Source: Chitinophaga pinensis
GTDB lineage: Bacteria; Bacteroidota; Bacteroidia; Flavobacteriales; Flavobacteriaceae
NCBI GenBank assembly: GCA_943324925.2
Contig: CALPNL020000004.1
Span: forward strand, 1 to 31,059
Direction of reading: 5' to 3'
Length of the DNA: 31,059 bases
A program made the translations under genes and the position numbers. Shown piece after piece: positions 23,634 through 30,727 of this stretch. Every line of letters begins with the position of its first letter. Positions within the stretch are counted from its first letter, which is position 1. The notes under the pieces are model-generated. The model was given only the letters and a program-made list of their open reading frames with translations. It did not search any database and was not told where the DNA came from.

Positions 23634-25478
23634 TTATTTTACAACTAGTTTTTTAGTTGCTGTTTTACCGCCTTCAGTAATATTAACTATATAGATACCG
23701 CTATTTAAATTAGCAATATTAATGGTAGTATTTGAAGTAGTAGTTTTAATAACTTCTTTACCTAAAACGTCAAATAAAGAGATTGTTTTTTCTAAATTCA
23801 AACTAGATTCAACATGTAAAACGCCATTTGAAACAGGATTTGGATAAACTCTTAAACCAGCAATTTCGTTGTTTTGTGTTTGAAGTAAAGTAACAGAAAA
23901 GTCTGCAGAATTTCTAGGGATAAATTGCGGAGTCAATACTGGAGGAGTAGCCGAAGAAACATTATCATAACCTAAAGCGGTAATATTAAATGCTCCAGTA
24001 GGAATTGTTGCTCCAATATAGTTAGCTTCTGCAAATCCAGTTCTTAATACTCCGTTAGTTGTTCCATCAAATACATTATAATTAGTGGCAGTTGTAAATA
24101 CTTGCCCTGCAGTTAATGGAGTTACAACACCTGCTGATACTGTTCCGGTAATTGTGATATTGTTAAAACTAATCAATTTACTTTCGTAAGTATTAACATT
24201 TGCATTTAGAGCAGCGATAGCAATGTTCTGAGCTGTAATTGCATTTCCTGACGAAACTACAGTTTGGTTTTGTAATGGAACCAATTCTAAAATACCATTA
24301 AAATCAATTAATTGGCCAAGTACATTGTTCATGCTATCTCCAATTGTAAATGGGGTTGTGATTTTTCCAGCACTATCATCAATTAAGATTCCACCAGTTG
24401 CATCTTGAATAAATTTTTGATTTCTAGTAGTAGAAACGGTAACTGTTCCTGCGGGATTTCTAACGTGAGAAACTACTGCATTCCCAGTTAATGTATAATA
24501 ACCGTTTAAAGTACCCGCTCTTAAAGTAGCAATGTTGGTTACATTTATAGAGGCCGCAATGGTAAATTGAGTTGTTGCACTCACAGTAGGAGATAAGGAT
24601 GCATGAGTATTATTTACTAGTGTTACTACCACAGTATGACTACCCACAGCAAGTCCATTTAAAACAATTGGAGTGGTGTCGTATTTCTCTACTACAGCTC
24701 CACCATCTAAAGTATAGTGAATGTGACCAGTTCCTGTTCCATTGGCAACTGTAAAATTAGATACCGAAACATTTACGGTAACACTTGTAGTCAAGGGATT
24801 ATAAATAGTTGCATTTACTGGAGAGGTAATTGCTACGGTTGGCGCAGTAGAACATACGCTTGCGGCTGTTGAAGAGTTTCTAGGTGTTGGTGTATTGACT
24901 ACAAAATCAGTGTCATTAGCATTATTATCAGTACAACCACCGTTTAATCGAATAGCAGCAGTTGTATTAGATAAAATCGCGGTAGGTGCTGTTCCTTCAA
25001 AATAGGAAGCTGTTGGTCCAAAACCAACCATATCAACATAAGTACCAACAGTTAAAGTTGTTCCTGTAAGGGCTGTAGCTGAATTTACTAAAGCAACTTT
25101 TCCGGCAGTTCCTGACATGTTTATTGGTGAAGCAGTAACATCTAAATCAGGAGTAGGTAAAGCCGAACTTGCAGTAGTACCCGCAGCTAGTTTTATTAAA
25201 TAATATTTTCCAGCCGCAATAGAAGTTCCCGCCGGAATTGAGTTTACAGCCCAGGCAAATGGAGTAGCAGAAGGCCCTGTAGCCGATGCGTACTGAATTG
25301 ACCAACCTGAAATGTCAACAGAAGCCGTTCCTCTATTAAATAACTCCACAAAGTCATTTGTATATTGGGCTCCAGTATTTCCACCTCCACCATATACTTG
25401 GCTAATTACGACTTGAGCATTAGAGGTCAATCCAATGAAAATAAACAGCATCGAAGTTAATAAGTAAAATTTTTTCAT
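23634..25478 (-). CDS. secreted lamin-tail-domain protein with T9SS type A sorting domain
   Basis: A 614-residue exported protein. Signal peptide (to about residue 21, SNAQ), then a lamin-tail (LTD) domain at about 22-205 (VVISQVYGGGGNTG, YTNDFVELFNRG, VDISGWSIQYAS). A beta-sandwich follows at about 213-305 (VAITSPVNATIY, HIHYTLDGG), then an OB-fold-like region (about 310-530, LNGYYTLTGNAVV, KFIQDATGGILIDD) resembling DUF5689-type modules. The C-terminal 75 residues are a type A sorting domain (VYPNPVSNG, SLFDVLGKEV, LNSGIYIVNI, KKLVVK), which sends the protein through T9SS to the cell surface or medium. No nuclease active site is obvious, so binding or scaffolding is the safer guess. The -7 box TATATTTG is at 25516-25509. 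Confidence 0.88.
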   Translation of the reverse strand: MKKFYLLTSMLFIFIGLTSNAQVVISQVYGGGGNTGAQYTNDFVELFNRGTASVDISGWSIQYASATGPSATPFAWAVNSIPAGTSIAAGKYYLIKLAAGTTASSALPTPDLDVTASPINMSGTAGKVALVNSATALTGTTLTVGTYVDMVGFGPTASYFEGTAPTAILSNTTAAIRLNGGCTDNNANDTDFVVNTPTPRNSSTAASVCSTAPTVAITSPVNATIYNPLTTSVTVNVSVSNFTVANGTGTGHIHYTLDGGAVVEKYDTTPIVLNGLAVGSHTVVVTLVNNTHASLSPTVSATTQFTIAASINVTNIATLRAGTLNGYYTLTGNAVVSHVRNPAGTVTVSTTRNQKFIQDATGGILIDDSAGKITTPFTIGDSMNNVLGQLIDFNGILELVPLQNQTVVSSGNAITAQNIAIAALNANVNTYESKLISFNNITITGTVSAGVVTPLTAGQVFTTATNYNVFDGTTNGVLRTGFAEANYIGATIPTGAFNITALGYDNVSSATPPVLTPQFIPRNSADFSVTLLQTQNNEIAGLRVYPNPVSNGVLHVESSLNLEKTISLFDVLGKEVIKTTTSNTTINIANLNSGIYIVNITEGGKTATKKLVVK

Positions 25479-25508
25479 AATTTTTTTATTTTAGATTTAA
25501 ATTGTACA

Positions 25509-25516
25509 CAAATATA
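25509..25516 (-). promoter_or_regulatory. putative -7 box of the LTD-domain gene
   Basis: The minus strand reads TATATTTG, 30 nt before the ATG. No -33 TTG is visible. Confidence 0.45.
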
Positions 25517-25588
25517 AGAAGTAAAACGAATATAATTTGAGTTACTATGTAAATATTATATTAAATTATTAACAGGAATGTAAGATAA

Positions 25589-25924
25589 CTATTTGACTAT
25601 TAGTTTCCTAGTTGCTGTAGCCTCTCCTTCTTTAATTTTAATGATATAAACTCCTGGAGATAGTGTAGAAATATTTAACTCTCTCGAATTTAAAATAGTT
25701 TGAAGTACTTTTTTTCCTAAAACATCAAAGATGGTGATTTCTTTGTCTAAGGATAATTTTGAAGTGATGTAAATTTTACCATTGCTTACAGGGTTTGGAT
25801 AGAAATTCAAGCCTTCAATTGAAGTTTCTTGATTTCTAGCTTGTACCTTACTGTCTTGAGCTTTAGCGCTAAAAGAACTTAATAGAAGTACCGTTAAAGC
25901 AATATAAAAGTAATTTTTTAGCAT
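25589..25924 (-). CDS. mini T9SS cargo: signal peptide plus type A sorting domain only
   Basis: A 111-residue protein. The signal peptide (MLKNYFYIALTVLLLSSFSAKAQ... cleaved near A22) is followed by only about 17 residues before a complete type A sorting domain (FYPNPVSNGKIYI, ITIFDVLGKKVLQ, LSPGVYIIKI, RKLIVK). The sorting domain is about half identical to that of the adjacent LTD-domain protein, so they are related. Normally this domain is a tag behind a large passenger; here there is no passenger. It has its own well-formed promoter, which argues against a dead remnant. It could be a peptide released at the surface, a competitor for the T9SS sortase, or a truncated duplicate. The first two are speculative. 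Confidence 0.85.
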   Translation of the reverse strand: MLKNYFYIALTVLLLSSFSAKAQDSKVQARNQETSIEGLNFYPNPVSNGKIYITSKLSLDKEITIFDVLGKKVLQTILNSRELNISTLSPGVYIIKIKEGEATATRKLIVK

Positions 25925-25937
25925 TAATAAATTTTTG

Positions 25938-25969
25938 TAAAGGTAGCATTTTTAAATAAAATCTACAAA
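25938..25969 (-). promoter_or_regulatory. promoter of the mini T9SS cargo gene
   Basis: The minus strand shows TTTG (25969-25966), 20 nt, TACCTTTA (25945-25938); spacing is ideal and the last base of the -7 box deviates. It ends 13 nt before the ATG. Confidence 0.6.
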
Positions 25970-26015
25970 GTTTAACAAAATTAAAAGATTTAAACAAATT
26001 CTGTACCAAAAAATA

Positions 26016-26645
26016 TTACTTGCCATTATAAGAGGTCATAGTGATTTCTAAACCTGCTAATCCAAATGATTTTATGATTTCAGACGCCATCTCTAGTCGC
26101 TCTGGTAGCTTTATTTTTTCATCGTCATCCCAATTTCCTAACACATAATCAACCTGTTTTCCTTTTTTAAAGGCATCGCTAATGCCAAATCTAAATCGGG
26201 CATATTCTTGAGTATTTAGAACTTGGGTAGTATTTTTCAATCCATTATGCCCACCATCGCTTCCTTTAGATCGAATCCTAATGGTGCCAAATGGCAAATT
26301 TAAATCGTCTGTGATAATCAAAACTTTATCCAAAGATATTTTTTCTTTTTCCATCCAATATTTGACCGCTTTACCACTCAAATTCATATAAGTGTTAGGC
26401 TTTAATAGAATGAAAGTCTTTCCTTTAATTTTTATTTCAGCAACGGCGCCCAATTTTAAATCATGAAAGCTAGCACCTTCTTTTTTTGCAATAAAATCGA
26501 GCACTTTAAAACCTATATTATGCCTGGTATTGACATATTCAGCGCCAATATTTCCAAGACCCACTATTAAAAATTTATTCATATCATCCGATTTGTCTGA
26601 TGTTTTTTTACTGTTTAATAGATTATTTAACCAATTTATCATCAT
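26016..26645 (-). CDS. pth: peptidyl-tRNA hydrolase
   Basis: A 209-residue cytosolic enzyme that frees tRNA from stalled or dropped-off peptidyl-tRNA. The catalytic His is H42 in NTRHNIGF; LIVGLGNIGAEY precedes it, and the PNTYMNLSG, TDDLNLPFG and GGHNGLKN blocks are all standard. The catalytic Asp is within TDDLNL. The first 21 residues (MMINWLNNLLNSKKTSDKSD) extend beyond typical Pth; a second Met at 26582 would give the usual length of 188. I retain the longer frame because related flavobacterial proteins, as I recall, carry a similar extension. It follows nadE by 11 nt and is probably cotranscribed. Confidence 0.95.
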   Translation of the reverse strand: MMINWLNNLLNSKKTSDKSDDMNKFLIVGLGNIGAEYVNTRHNIGFKVLDFIAKKEGASFHDLKLGAVAEIKIKGKTFILLKPNTYMNLSGKAVKYWMEKEKISLDKVLIITDDLNLPFGTIRIRSKGSDGGHNGLKNTTQVLNTQEYARFRFGISDAFKKGKQVDYVLGNWDDDEKIKLPERLEMASEIIKSFGLAGLEITMTSYNGK

Positions 26646-26656
26646 GCTAAAGTAGT

Positions 26657-27463
26657 CTATTTATACTCTTTTGGAATCAAGCACACCGGAATAGGCTTCA
26701 TTTTGTGTTGATTTATCGTGTTTAATCTTTTATATATTGAAAATACTTCTTGTTTTCTATCTGAAAAATCAACTGCAGTTTTCCCATTTTCATCTTCAAT
26801 CATAGCCCATTCGAGTTCATCGTAACTAGCGCCAAGTTGTTCTTCATCTGATCTTGCATCTCCAAAAAGTCCGTCTGATGGCTCGGCAATCAATATTGAA
26901 TTTGAAATTTGTAAATAGGCTCCTAATGCAAAAACATCGGATTTCATTAAATCAGCAATTGGACTTAAATCAACTCCGCCATCGCCATATTTGGTATAAA
27001 AACCAACGCCAAAATCTTCCACTTTATTTCCAGTTCCGGCTACTAAAAAACCATTGATCCCAGCATGATAATATAAAGTTGTCATTCTCAATCTCGCTCT
27101 GGTATTTGCTAAAGCAAGGTGTTTTTTATTTTCATCTTCCCCAGTTGGTACTAATTTTACAAAATTGTCAAACACCATAGTCAAATCTGTGAGCACACTT
27201 TGCACATTTGAAAATCTATTTTTTAACTGCTCAATATGCTCTTTTCCACGAATTACGTGACTTTCATTTTGATGAATTGGCATTTCAACACACAAAGTGG
27301 GTAATCCCGTTTGAGCACATAATGTAGATGTTACCGCCGAATCTACTCCGCCCGAAATACCAACAACAAAGCCTTTGGTTTTAGATGAAATTGCATACTC
27401 TTTTAGCCAGTTCACAATATGTTGGTTCACTTTTTCAACCTGAATTGTACTTTTTTTAGACAT
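26657..27463 (-). CDS. nadE: ammonia-dependent NAD+ synthetase
   Basis: A 268-residue cytosolic enzyme catalysing the last step of NAD synthesis, amidation of deaminoNAD with ATP. The PP-loop SGGVDS is at 37-42. The matching C-terminal features are AGTGNKVEDFGVGFYTKYGD (deaminoNAD-binding) and PIADLMKSDVFALG. No nitrilase/glutaminase domain is fused, so ammonia is the expected nitrogen source. It is the first gene of a nadE-pth pair, with a minus-strand promoter abutting that of gldB. Confidence 0.96.
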   Translation of the reverse strand: MSKKSTIQVEKVNQHIVNWLKEYAISSKTKGFVVGISGGVDSAVTSTLCAQTGLPTLCVEMPIHQNESHVIRGKEHIEQLKNRFSNVQSVLTDLTMVFDNFVKLVPTGEDENKKHLALANTRARLRMTTLYYHAGINGFLVAGTGNKVEDFGVGFYTKYGDGGVDLSPIADLMKSDVFALGAYLQISNSILIAEPSDGLFGDARSDEEQLGASYDELEWAMIEDENGKTAVDFSDRKQEVFSIYKRLNTINQHKMKPIPVCLIPKEYK

Positions 27464-27492
27464 TTTTTGTTATAGTTTATAGTACTGCAATG

Positions 27493-27508
27493 TATATTTG
27501 CAAAAATA
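27493..27508. promoter_or_regulatory. back-to-back -7 boxes for gldB (+) and nadE (-)
   Basis: TATATTTG (27493-27500, plus) is immediately followed by CAAAAATA, whose complement is TATTTTTG (27508-27501, minus). For gldB a TTG at 27467-27469 lies 23 nt upstream of its box. Confidence 0.55.
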
Positions 27509-27518
27509 ATAATTATTT

Positions 27519-27597
27519 GGAGCTATTTCCTGCTTTCCGTTGCAATCTTTTTTTTTCGTACCTCAAAAAAAAGGATTTTCACTTCAGTCAGGGCTAA
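27519..27597 (+). ncRNA. structured RNA-like element in the gldB leader (copy B)
   Basis: The element begins GGAGCTATTTCC, continues with CGTTGCAATC, has a long T-run / A-run stem, then GGATTTTCACTTC and ends GGGCTAA. It matches copy A at 9421-9354 in both conserved ends and spacing, while the central stem differs completely in sequence (T9/A8 here, GC-rich there), which is the pattern of structure conservation. AATC pairs with GATT again with one bulged G, and AGCT pairs with GGCT outside. It ends 13 nt before the gldB ATG and begins about 18 nt after the -7 box, so it should be transcribed at the start of the gldB mRNA. Confidence 0.6.
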
Positions 27598-27610
27598 TAA
27601 AATATATACT

Positions 27611-28566
27611 ATGAAAAAATGGTTGTCTCTATTCTCGTTATTGGTGCTTTTATCATCTTGCGATAAAAAAAATAAAATCGAAAAAGAAGTTGAAGAAATT
27701 CCTGTTACCATAAAAGTAGAACGATTTGATAAAATTTTCTATGAAACTCCTGTGGAAAATCTTCAAAAGGTAAAACAAAAATATCCATATTTTTTTCCAG
27801 TAGCTACTCCAGATTCAATTTGGGTAAACAAAATAAAAAATCCACTTTATAGAGAATTGTATTCAGAGGTTCAAAAAAATATTCTAATTTTGAAAAAGTA
27901 AATTCTGATTTAGAATTGCTTTTCCAGCACATAAAATATTATTTTCCCAATACCAAAACACCGAAAGTAATCACGCTAATTTCTGAAATGGACTATCAAA
28001 ATAAAGCCATTTATACCGATAGTTTAGTACTAATTTCACTTGATTTATACTTAGGTAAAAATCATAAATTCTACGAATTTCCTGAATATATAAAGCAAAA
28101 TTTCGAGCAAAACCAGATTATGCCCGACATCGTTTCGAGTTTTTCTATTAGTAAAATTCCATTTGGGGCCAATAGAAATTTACTTTCCCAAATGATATAT
28201 TCAGGAAAACAACTGTATTTGAAAGATCTTTTATTGCCAGAAATTTCCGATGCTGAAAAAATTGGTTATACGCCTGAGCAAATTACCTGGTGTCAAGAAA
28301 ATGAGAGTTACATGTGGCGACATTTTATGCAAGAACAGTTATTGTATAGCACCGATTCAAAATTGCCAAGTCGTTTTATAAATACAGCTCCTTTTTCAAA
28401 GTTCTATCTTGAAATTGATAATGAATCCCCAGGAAGAGTAGGGACTTGGGTGGGCTGGCAAATTGTTCGTTCCTATATGAATAATAATGATGTAAATTTG
28501 CAGCAATTATTGCAAATGGATCCAATAGAAATATTTCAAAATTCAAAATACAAACCTAAAAAATAA
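27611..28566 (+). pseudogene. gldB: gliding motility lipoprotein GldB, interrupted by a -1 frameshift
   Basis: Two frames together make a GldB-like lipoprotein. Frame 1 (27611-27901) encodes MKKWLSLFSLLVLLSSC with the lipid-accepting C17, then IKVERFDKIFYETP and up to YSEVQK. It then runs off into NILILKK and a stop. In the -1 frame the protein continues KYSNFEKVNSDLELLFQHI and then to KYKPKK at 28566. Adding one A to the A7 run at 27870-27876 restores a 318-residue protein, the usual GldB size. GldB is needed for gliding in F. johnsoniae and is anchored in the cell envelope. The stop overlaps the gldC start by one base. Possibilities are sequence error, real mutation, or slippage at the A tract (finding 1). 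The downstream part has no start codon better than TTG, so it is not a separate gene. Confidence 0.85.
27869..27877 (+). other. A7 tract at the gldB frame break
   Basis: The sequence CAAAAAAAT here reads CAA-AAA-AAT in the upstream frame. The heptamer A-AAA-AAT is a formal -1 slippery pattern, and the same run could also permit RNA polymerase slippage. Confidence 0.7.
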
Positions 28567-28898
28567 TGGCAAATTCAACCTCTGAAATTAATTTTTTCAT
28601 AGATTTAGATGAAAATAAAGTACCTGAAAAACTAAGTTGGTCCGCACAAGACGGTGGAGTAAATTCTGAAGAAGCCAAAGCAATTATGCTAGCTATTTGG
28701 GATAGTAAAACCAAGGAATCTTTGCGTATCGATTTATGGACTAAAGACATGCCAGTGGATGAAATGAAGCTCTTTTTTCATCAAACTTTAGTTGCAATGT
28801 CCGACACTTATTTACGAGCAACTGGCGATGAAAAAATGTCGGAAACGATGAAAGATTTCTGTGATTATTTTGCTGAAAAGTTGGATTTATTAAAATAA
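28566..28898 (+). CDS. gldC: gliding motility protein GldC
   Basis: A 110-residue soluble protein without a signal peptide. SEINFFIDLDENKVPEKLSW, GGVNSEEAKAIMLAIWD, LRIDLWTKDMPVDEMK and ATGDEKMSETMKDFCDYFAEK are the family core as I know it. GldC supports GldB in gliding in F. johnsoniae and the pair are cotranscribed there. Its ATG overlaps the last base of the gldB stop (TAATG), so its translation may depend on ribosomes arriving from gldB. If gldB is truly frameshifted, gldC expression could fall. Biochemical function unknown. Confidence 0.93.
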   Translation: MANSTSEINFFIDLDENKVPEKLSWSAQDGGVNSEEAKAIMLAIWDSKTKESLRIDLWTKDMPVDEMKLFFHQTLVAMSDTYLRATGDEKMSETMKDFCDYFAEKLDLLK

Positions 28899-28906
28899 TA
28901 TAGTTT

Positions 28907-29527
28907 TTAAAACTGACTATTATTTTTAAAAACTTCTTGATTTACTTCGTCTATGTATTCCAATAATTCCATTTTACCGGTCATTTCCGTTGCTGAGGTA
29001 ACAAAATAATGAGGCATTTCAGCCCAATTGTTAGCAAACATCTGTTTTTTGTAAGCAGCAATATGAGAGTTAATTTTCACTTTACTGATCTTATCGGCTT
29101 TTGTAAAAATGATACAAAATGGAATTTCACTTTCTCCCATATACGACATAAATTCTATATCAATATTTTGAGCTTCATGTCGAATATCAATTAATACGAA
29201 AGCGCAAACTAGTTGTTCCCGCGTTTCAAAATAATCGGTGATAAATTGTTGAAATATTGATTTGGTTTTCTTAGAAACTTTAGCATAACCATAACCGGGT
29301 AAATCAACCAAAAACCAATTGTTATTAATTAAAAAATGATTAATCAACTGAGTTTTTCCTGGTCTTCCTGATGTTTTTGCTAAATTTTTATGATTGGTAA
29401 GCATGTTTATCAAAGAAGATTTTCCAACGTTCGACCGACCAATAAAAGCATATTCTGGCAAAAAGTCTTTCGGACATTTATCCACTTCAGAATTACTAAT
29501 AATAAATTCGGCAGTATTAATTTTCAT
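28907..29527 (-). CDS. ysxC: ribosome biogenesis GTPase YsxC/EngB (YihA)
   Basis: A 206-residue TRAFAC-class GTPase acting in late 50S subunit assembly. G1 is GRSNVGKSS (30-38), switch I has TSGRPGKTQ, G3 is DLPGYGYAKV, G4 is TKADK (IIFTKADKISK) and G5 is TSA (FVTSATEMTG). Length and N-terminal strand (KINTAEFIISNS) are normal. It converges on gldC, with 8 nt between the stops. Confidence 0.96.
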   Translation of the reverse strand: MKINTAEFIISNSEVDKCPKDFLPEYAFIGRSNVGKSSLINMLTNHKNLAKTSGRPGKTQLINHFLINNNWFLVDLPGYGYAKVSKKTKSIFQQFITDYFETREQLVCAFVLIDIRHEAQNIDIEFMSYMGESEIPFCIIFTKADKISKVKINSHIAAYKKQMFANNWAEMPHYFVTSATEMTGKMELLEYIDEVNQEVFKNNSQF

Positions 29528-29545
29528 AATCTATTTTGATTTTTG

Positions 29546-29574
29546 CAAAGGTAGTTAAAATAAACACCAAACAA
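29546..29574 (-). promoter_or_regulatory. promoter of ysxC
   Basis: The minus strand shows TTG (29574-29572), 18 nt, TACCTTTG (29553-29546), 18 nt before the ATG. Confidence 0.6.
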
Positions 29575-29602
29575 TTTTTCAAATTATTCGGTGTAAATTA
29601 AT

Positions 29603-30367
29603 TTAAAGATTAACCTTTTTTAACCATTCAAGCATAATTTTGTTGAATTTATTTGGACGTTCCATCATCGCAGCATGACCACATTTATTTATCCAATATA
29701 AAGTAGAATTAGGTAATAACCTATTGAATTCGAGTGCGACTTCTGGTGGAGTTACCGTGTCGTTTTTGCCCCAAATAATACAAGTTGGGATGTGCATTTT
29801 TGGCAAGTCTTTAGCCATATTATGTCGAATGGCACTTTTTGCAATAGTTAGTGTTTTTATCAATTTAATTCTGTCATTAGCCATGTTAAAAACCTCATCA
29901 ACAATTTCTTTGGTGGCGATTTTAGGATCGTAAAATACGGCTTCGGCTTTCGTTTTGATGTATTCATAATCGCCACGTCTTGGGTAACTATCGCCCATTG
30001 CGTTTTCGTAAAGACCTGAACTACCTGTAATTACTAAACCTAGCATTTTTTCAGGATACATTTTTGCATGGTACAAAGCGATATGTCCGCCTAATGAATT
30101 ACCCATTAAAATTACCCTGTCGAAACCCTTAAAAACTATAAAATCTTTTACATATTTTGCAAAAGCCTTCACATTCGTACGCAATAAACTTTGAGTATAA
30201 ATAGGTAATTCCGGAATAATTATTTTATATCCATTTTTAGAAAAAAACGCACCTGCCGATTCAAAGTTGCTCAATCCTCCCATTAATCCGTGTAATACGA
30301 TTATTGGTGTTCCTTCGCCAGCTTCAAAATAGGTATAACGACCTTCCTTTTTTAAGACTTGTTCCAT
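29603..30367 (-). CDS. alpha/beta-hydrolase
   Basis: A 254-residue soluble alpha/beta-hydrolase fold protein without a signal peptide. The HG oxyanion motif is VLHGLMGGLSN, the nucleophile is S91 in MGNSLGGH, the acid D lies in IWGKNDTVTPP and the catalytic His in CGHAAMMERPNKF. The arrangement is that of small-molecule ester, C-C or haloalkane hydrolases; the substrate is unknown. It sits between ysxC and mraZ, an order I recall as conserved in flavobacteria. A TATATTTG -7 box is at 30400-30393 on the minus strand. Confidence 0.9.
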   Translation of the reverse strand: MEQVLKKEGRYTYFEAGEGTPIIVLHGLMGGLSNFESAGAFFSKNGYKIIIPELPIYTQSLLRTNVKAFAKYVKDFIVFKGFDRVILMGNSLGGHIALYHAKMYPEKMLGLVITGSSGLYENAMGDSYPRRGDYEYIKTKAEAVFYDPKIATKEIVDEVFNMANDRIKLIKTLTIAKSAIRHNMAKDLPKMHIPTCIIWGKNDTVTPPEVALEFNRLLPNSTLYWINKCGHAAMMERPNKFNKIMLEWLKKVNL

Positions 30368-30637
30368 GAGAATGTTCTATTTTCAGTTTTGACAAATATA
30401 GTATTTATATGCATTGATTTTTGAATCTGAAATCAAAAATAATCCATAAATGTATTTTTATTTTAAAAAAGACACTTCAACATTAACCTAATGTTTTCGT
30501 ATCATAAAATTTCTATTAATTTTTAAATAAAATCATTTTTATCGAGTTAAAACAACATTTTCTGTTGGTTTTTAAAGACTTGTTTTTGAATGATTTATAA
30601 AATAATCCCTGGTTTTTTCCCTTACTTTTTTAATGAA
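30368..30637. other. AT-rich intergenic stretch between the hydrolase and mraZ
   Basis: About 270 bases with no plausible gene. It holds the hydrolase -7 box at 30393-30400. The rest is AT-rich with no terminator hairpin or repeat that I can support. The mraZ control region begins at about 30638. Confidence 0.6.
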
Positions 30638-30685
30638 GTGGGAAAACTTATTAACAAAGTGGTATTTTGTGGTAAATTGTGGGAA
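30638..30685 (+). promoter_or_regulatory. MraZ-box array (autoregulatory operator)
   Basis: GTGG repeats start at 30638 (GTGGGAA), 30659 (GTGGTAT), 30669 (GTGGTAA) and 30679 (GTGGGAA). The last three are spaced exactly 10 bp apart, one helical turn, and the first lies 21 bp further upstream. MraZ is known in other bacteria to bind such tandem TGGG-type repeats with 10-bp spacing upstream of its own gene. The sites precede the -7 box at 30694. Confidence 0.75.
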
Positions 30686-30693
30686 TATTTTTT

Positions 30694-30701
30694 TATTTTT
30701 G
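30694..30701 (+). promoter_or_regulatory. putative -7 box of mraZ
   Basis: TATTTTTG lies 26 nt before the TTG start. The nearest TTG elements are at spacings of 14 or 24 nt, both off the norm, so the -33 element is unclear. Confidence 0.5.
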
Positions 30702-30727
30702 TCAGTATCATTTAAAAACAAATAAAA

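Noticed and set aside
27916..28566. A separate gene starting at a TTG within gldB
   Set aside because: The sequence before that TTG continues the GldB-like reading in the same frame (KYSNFEKVNSDLE), so it is the second half of a frameshifted gene.
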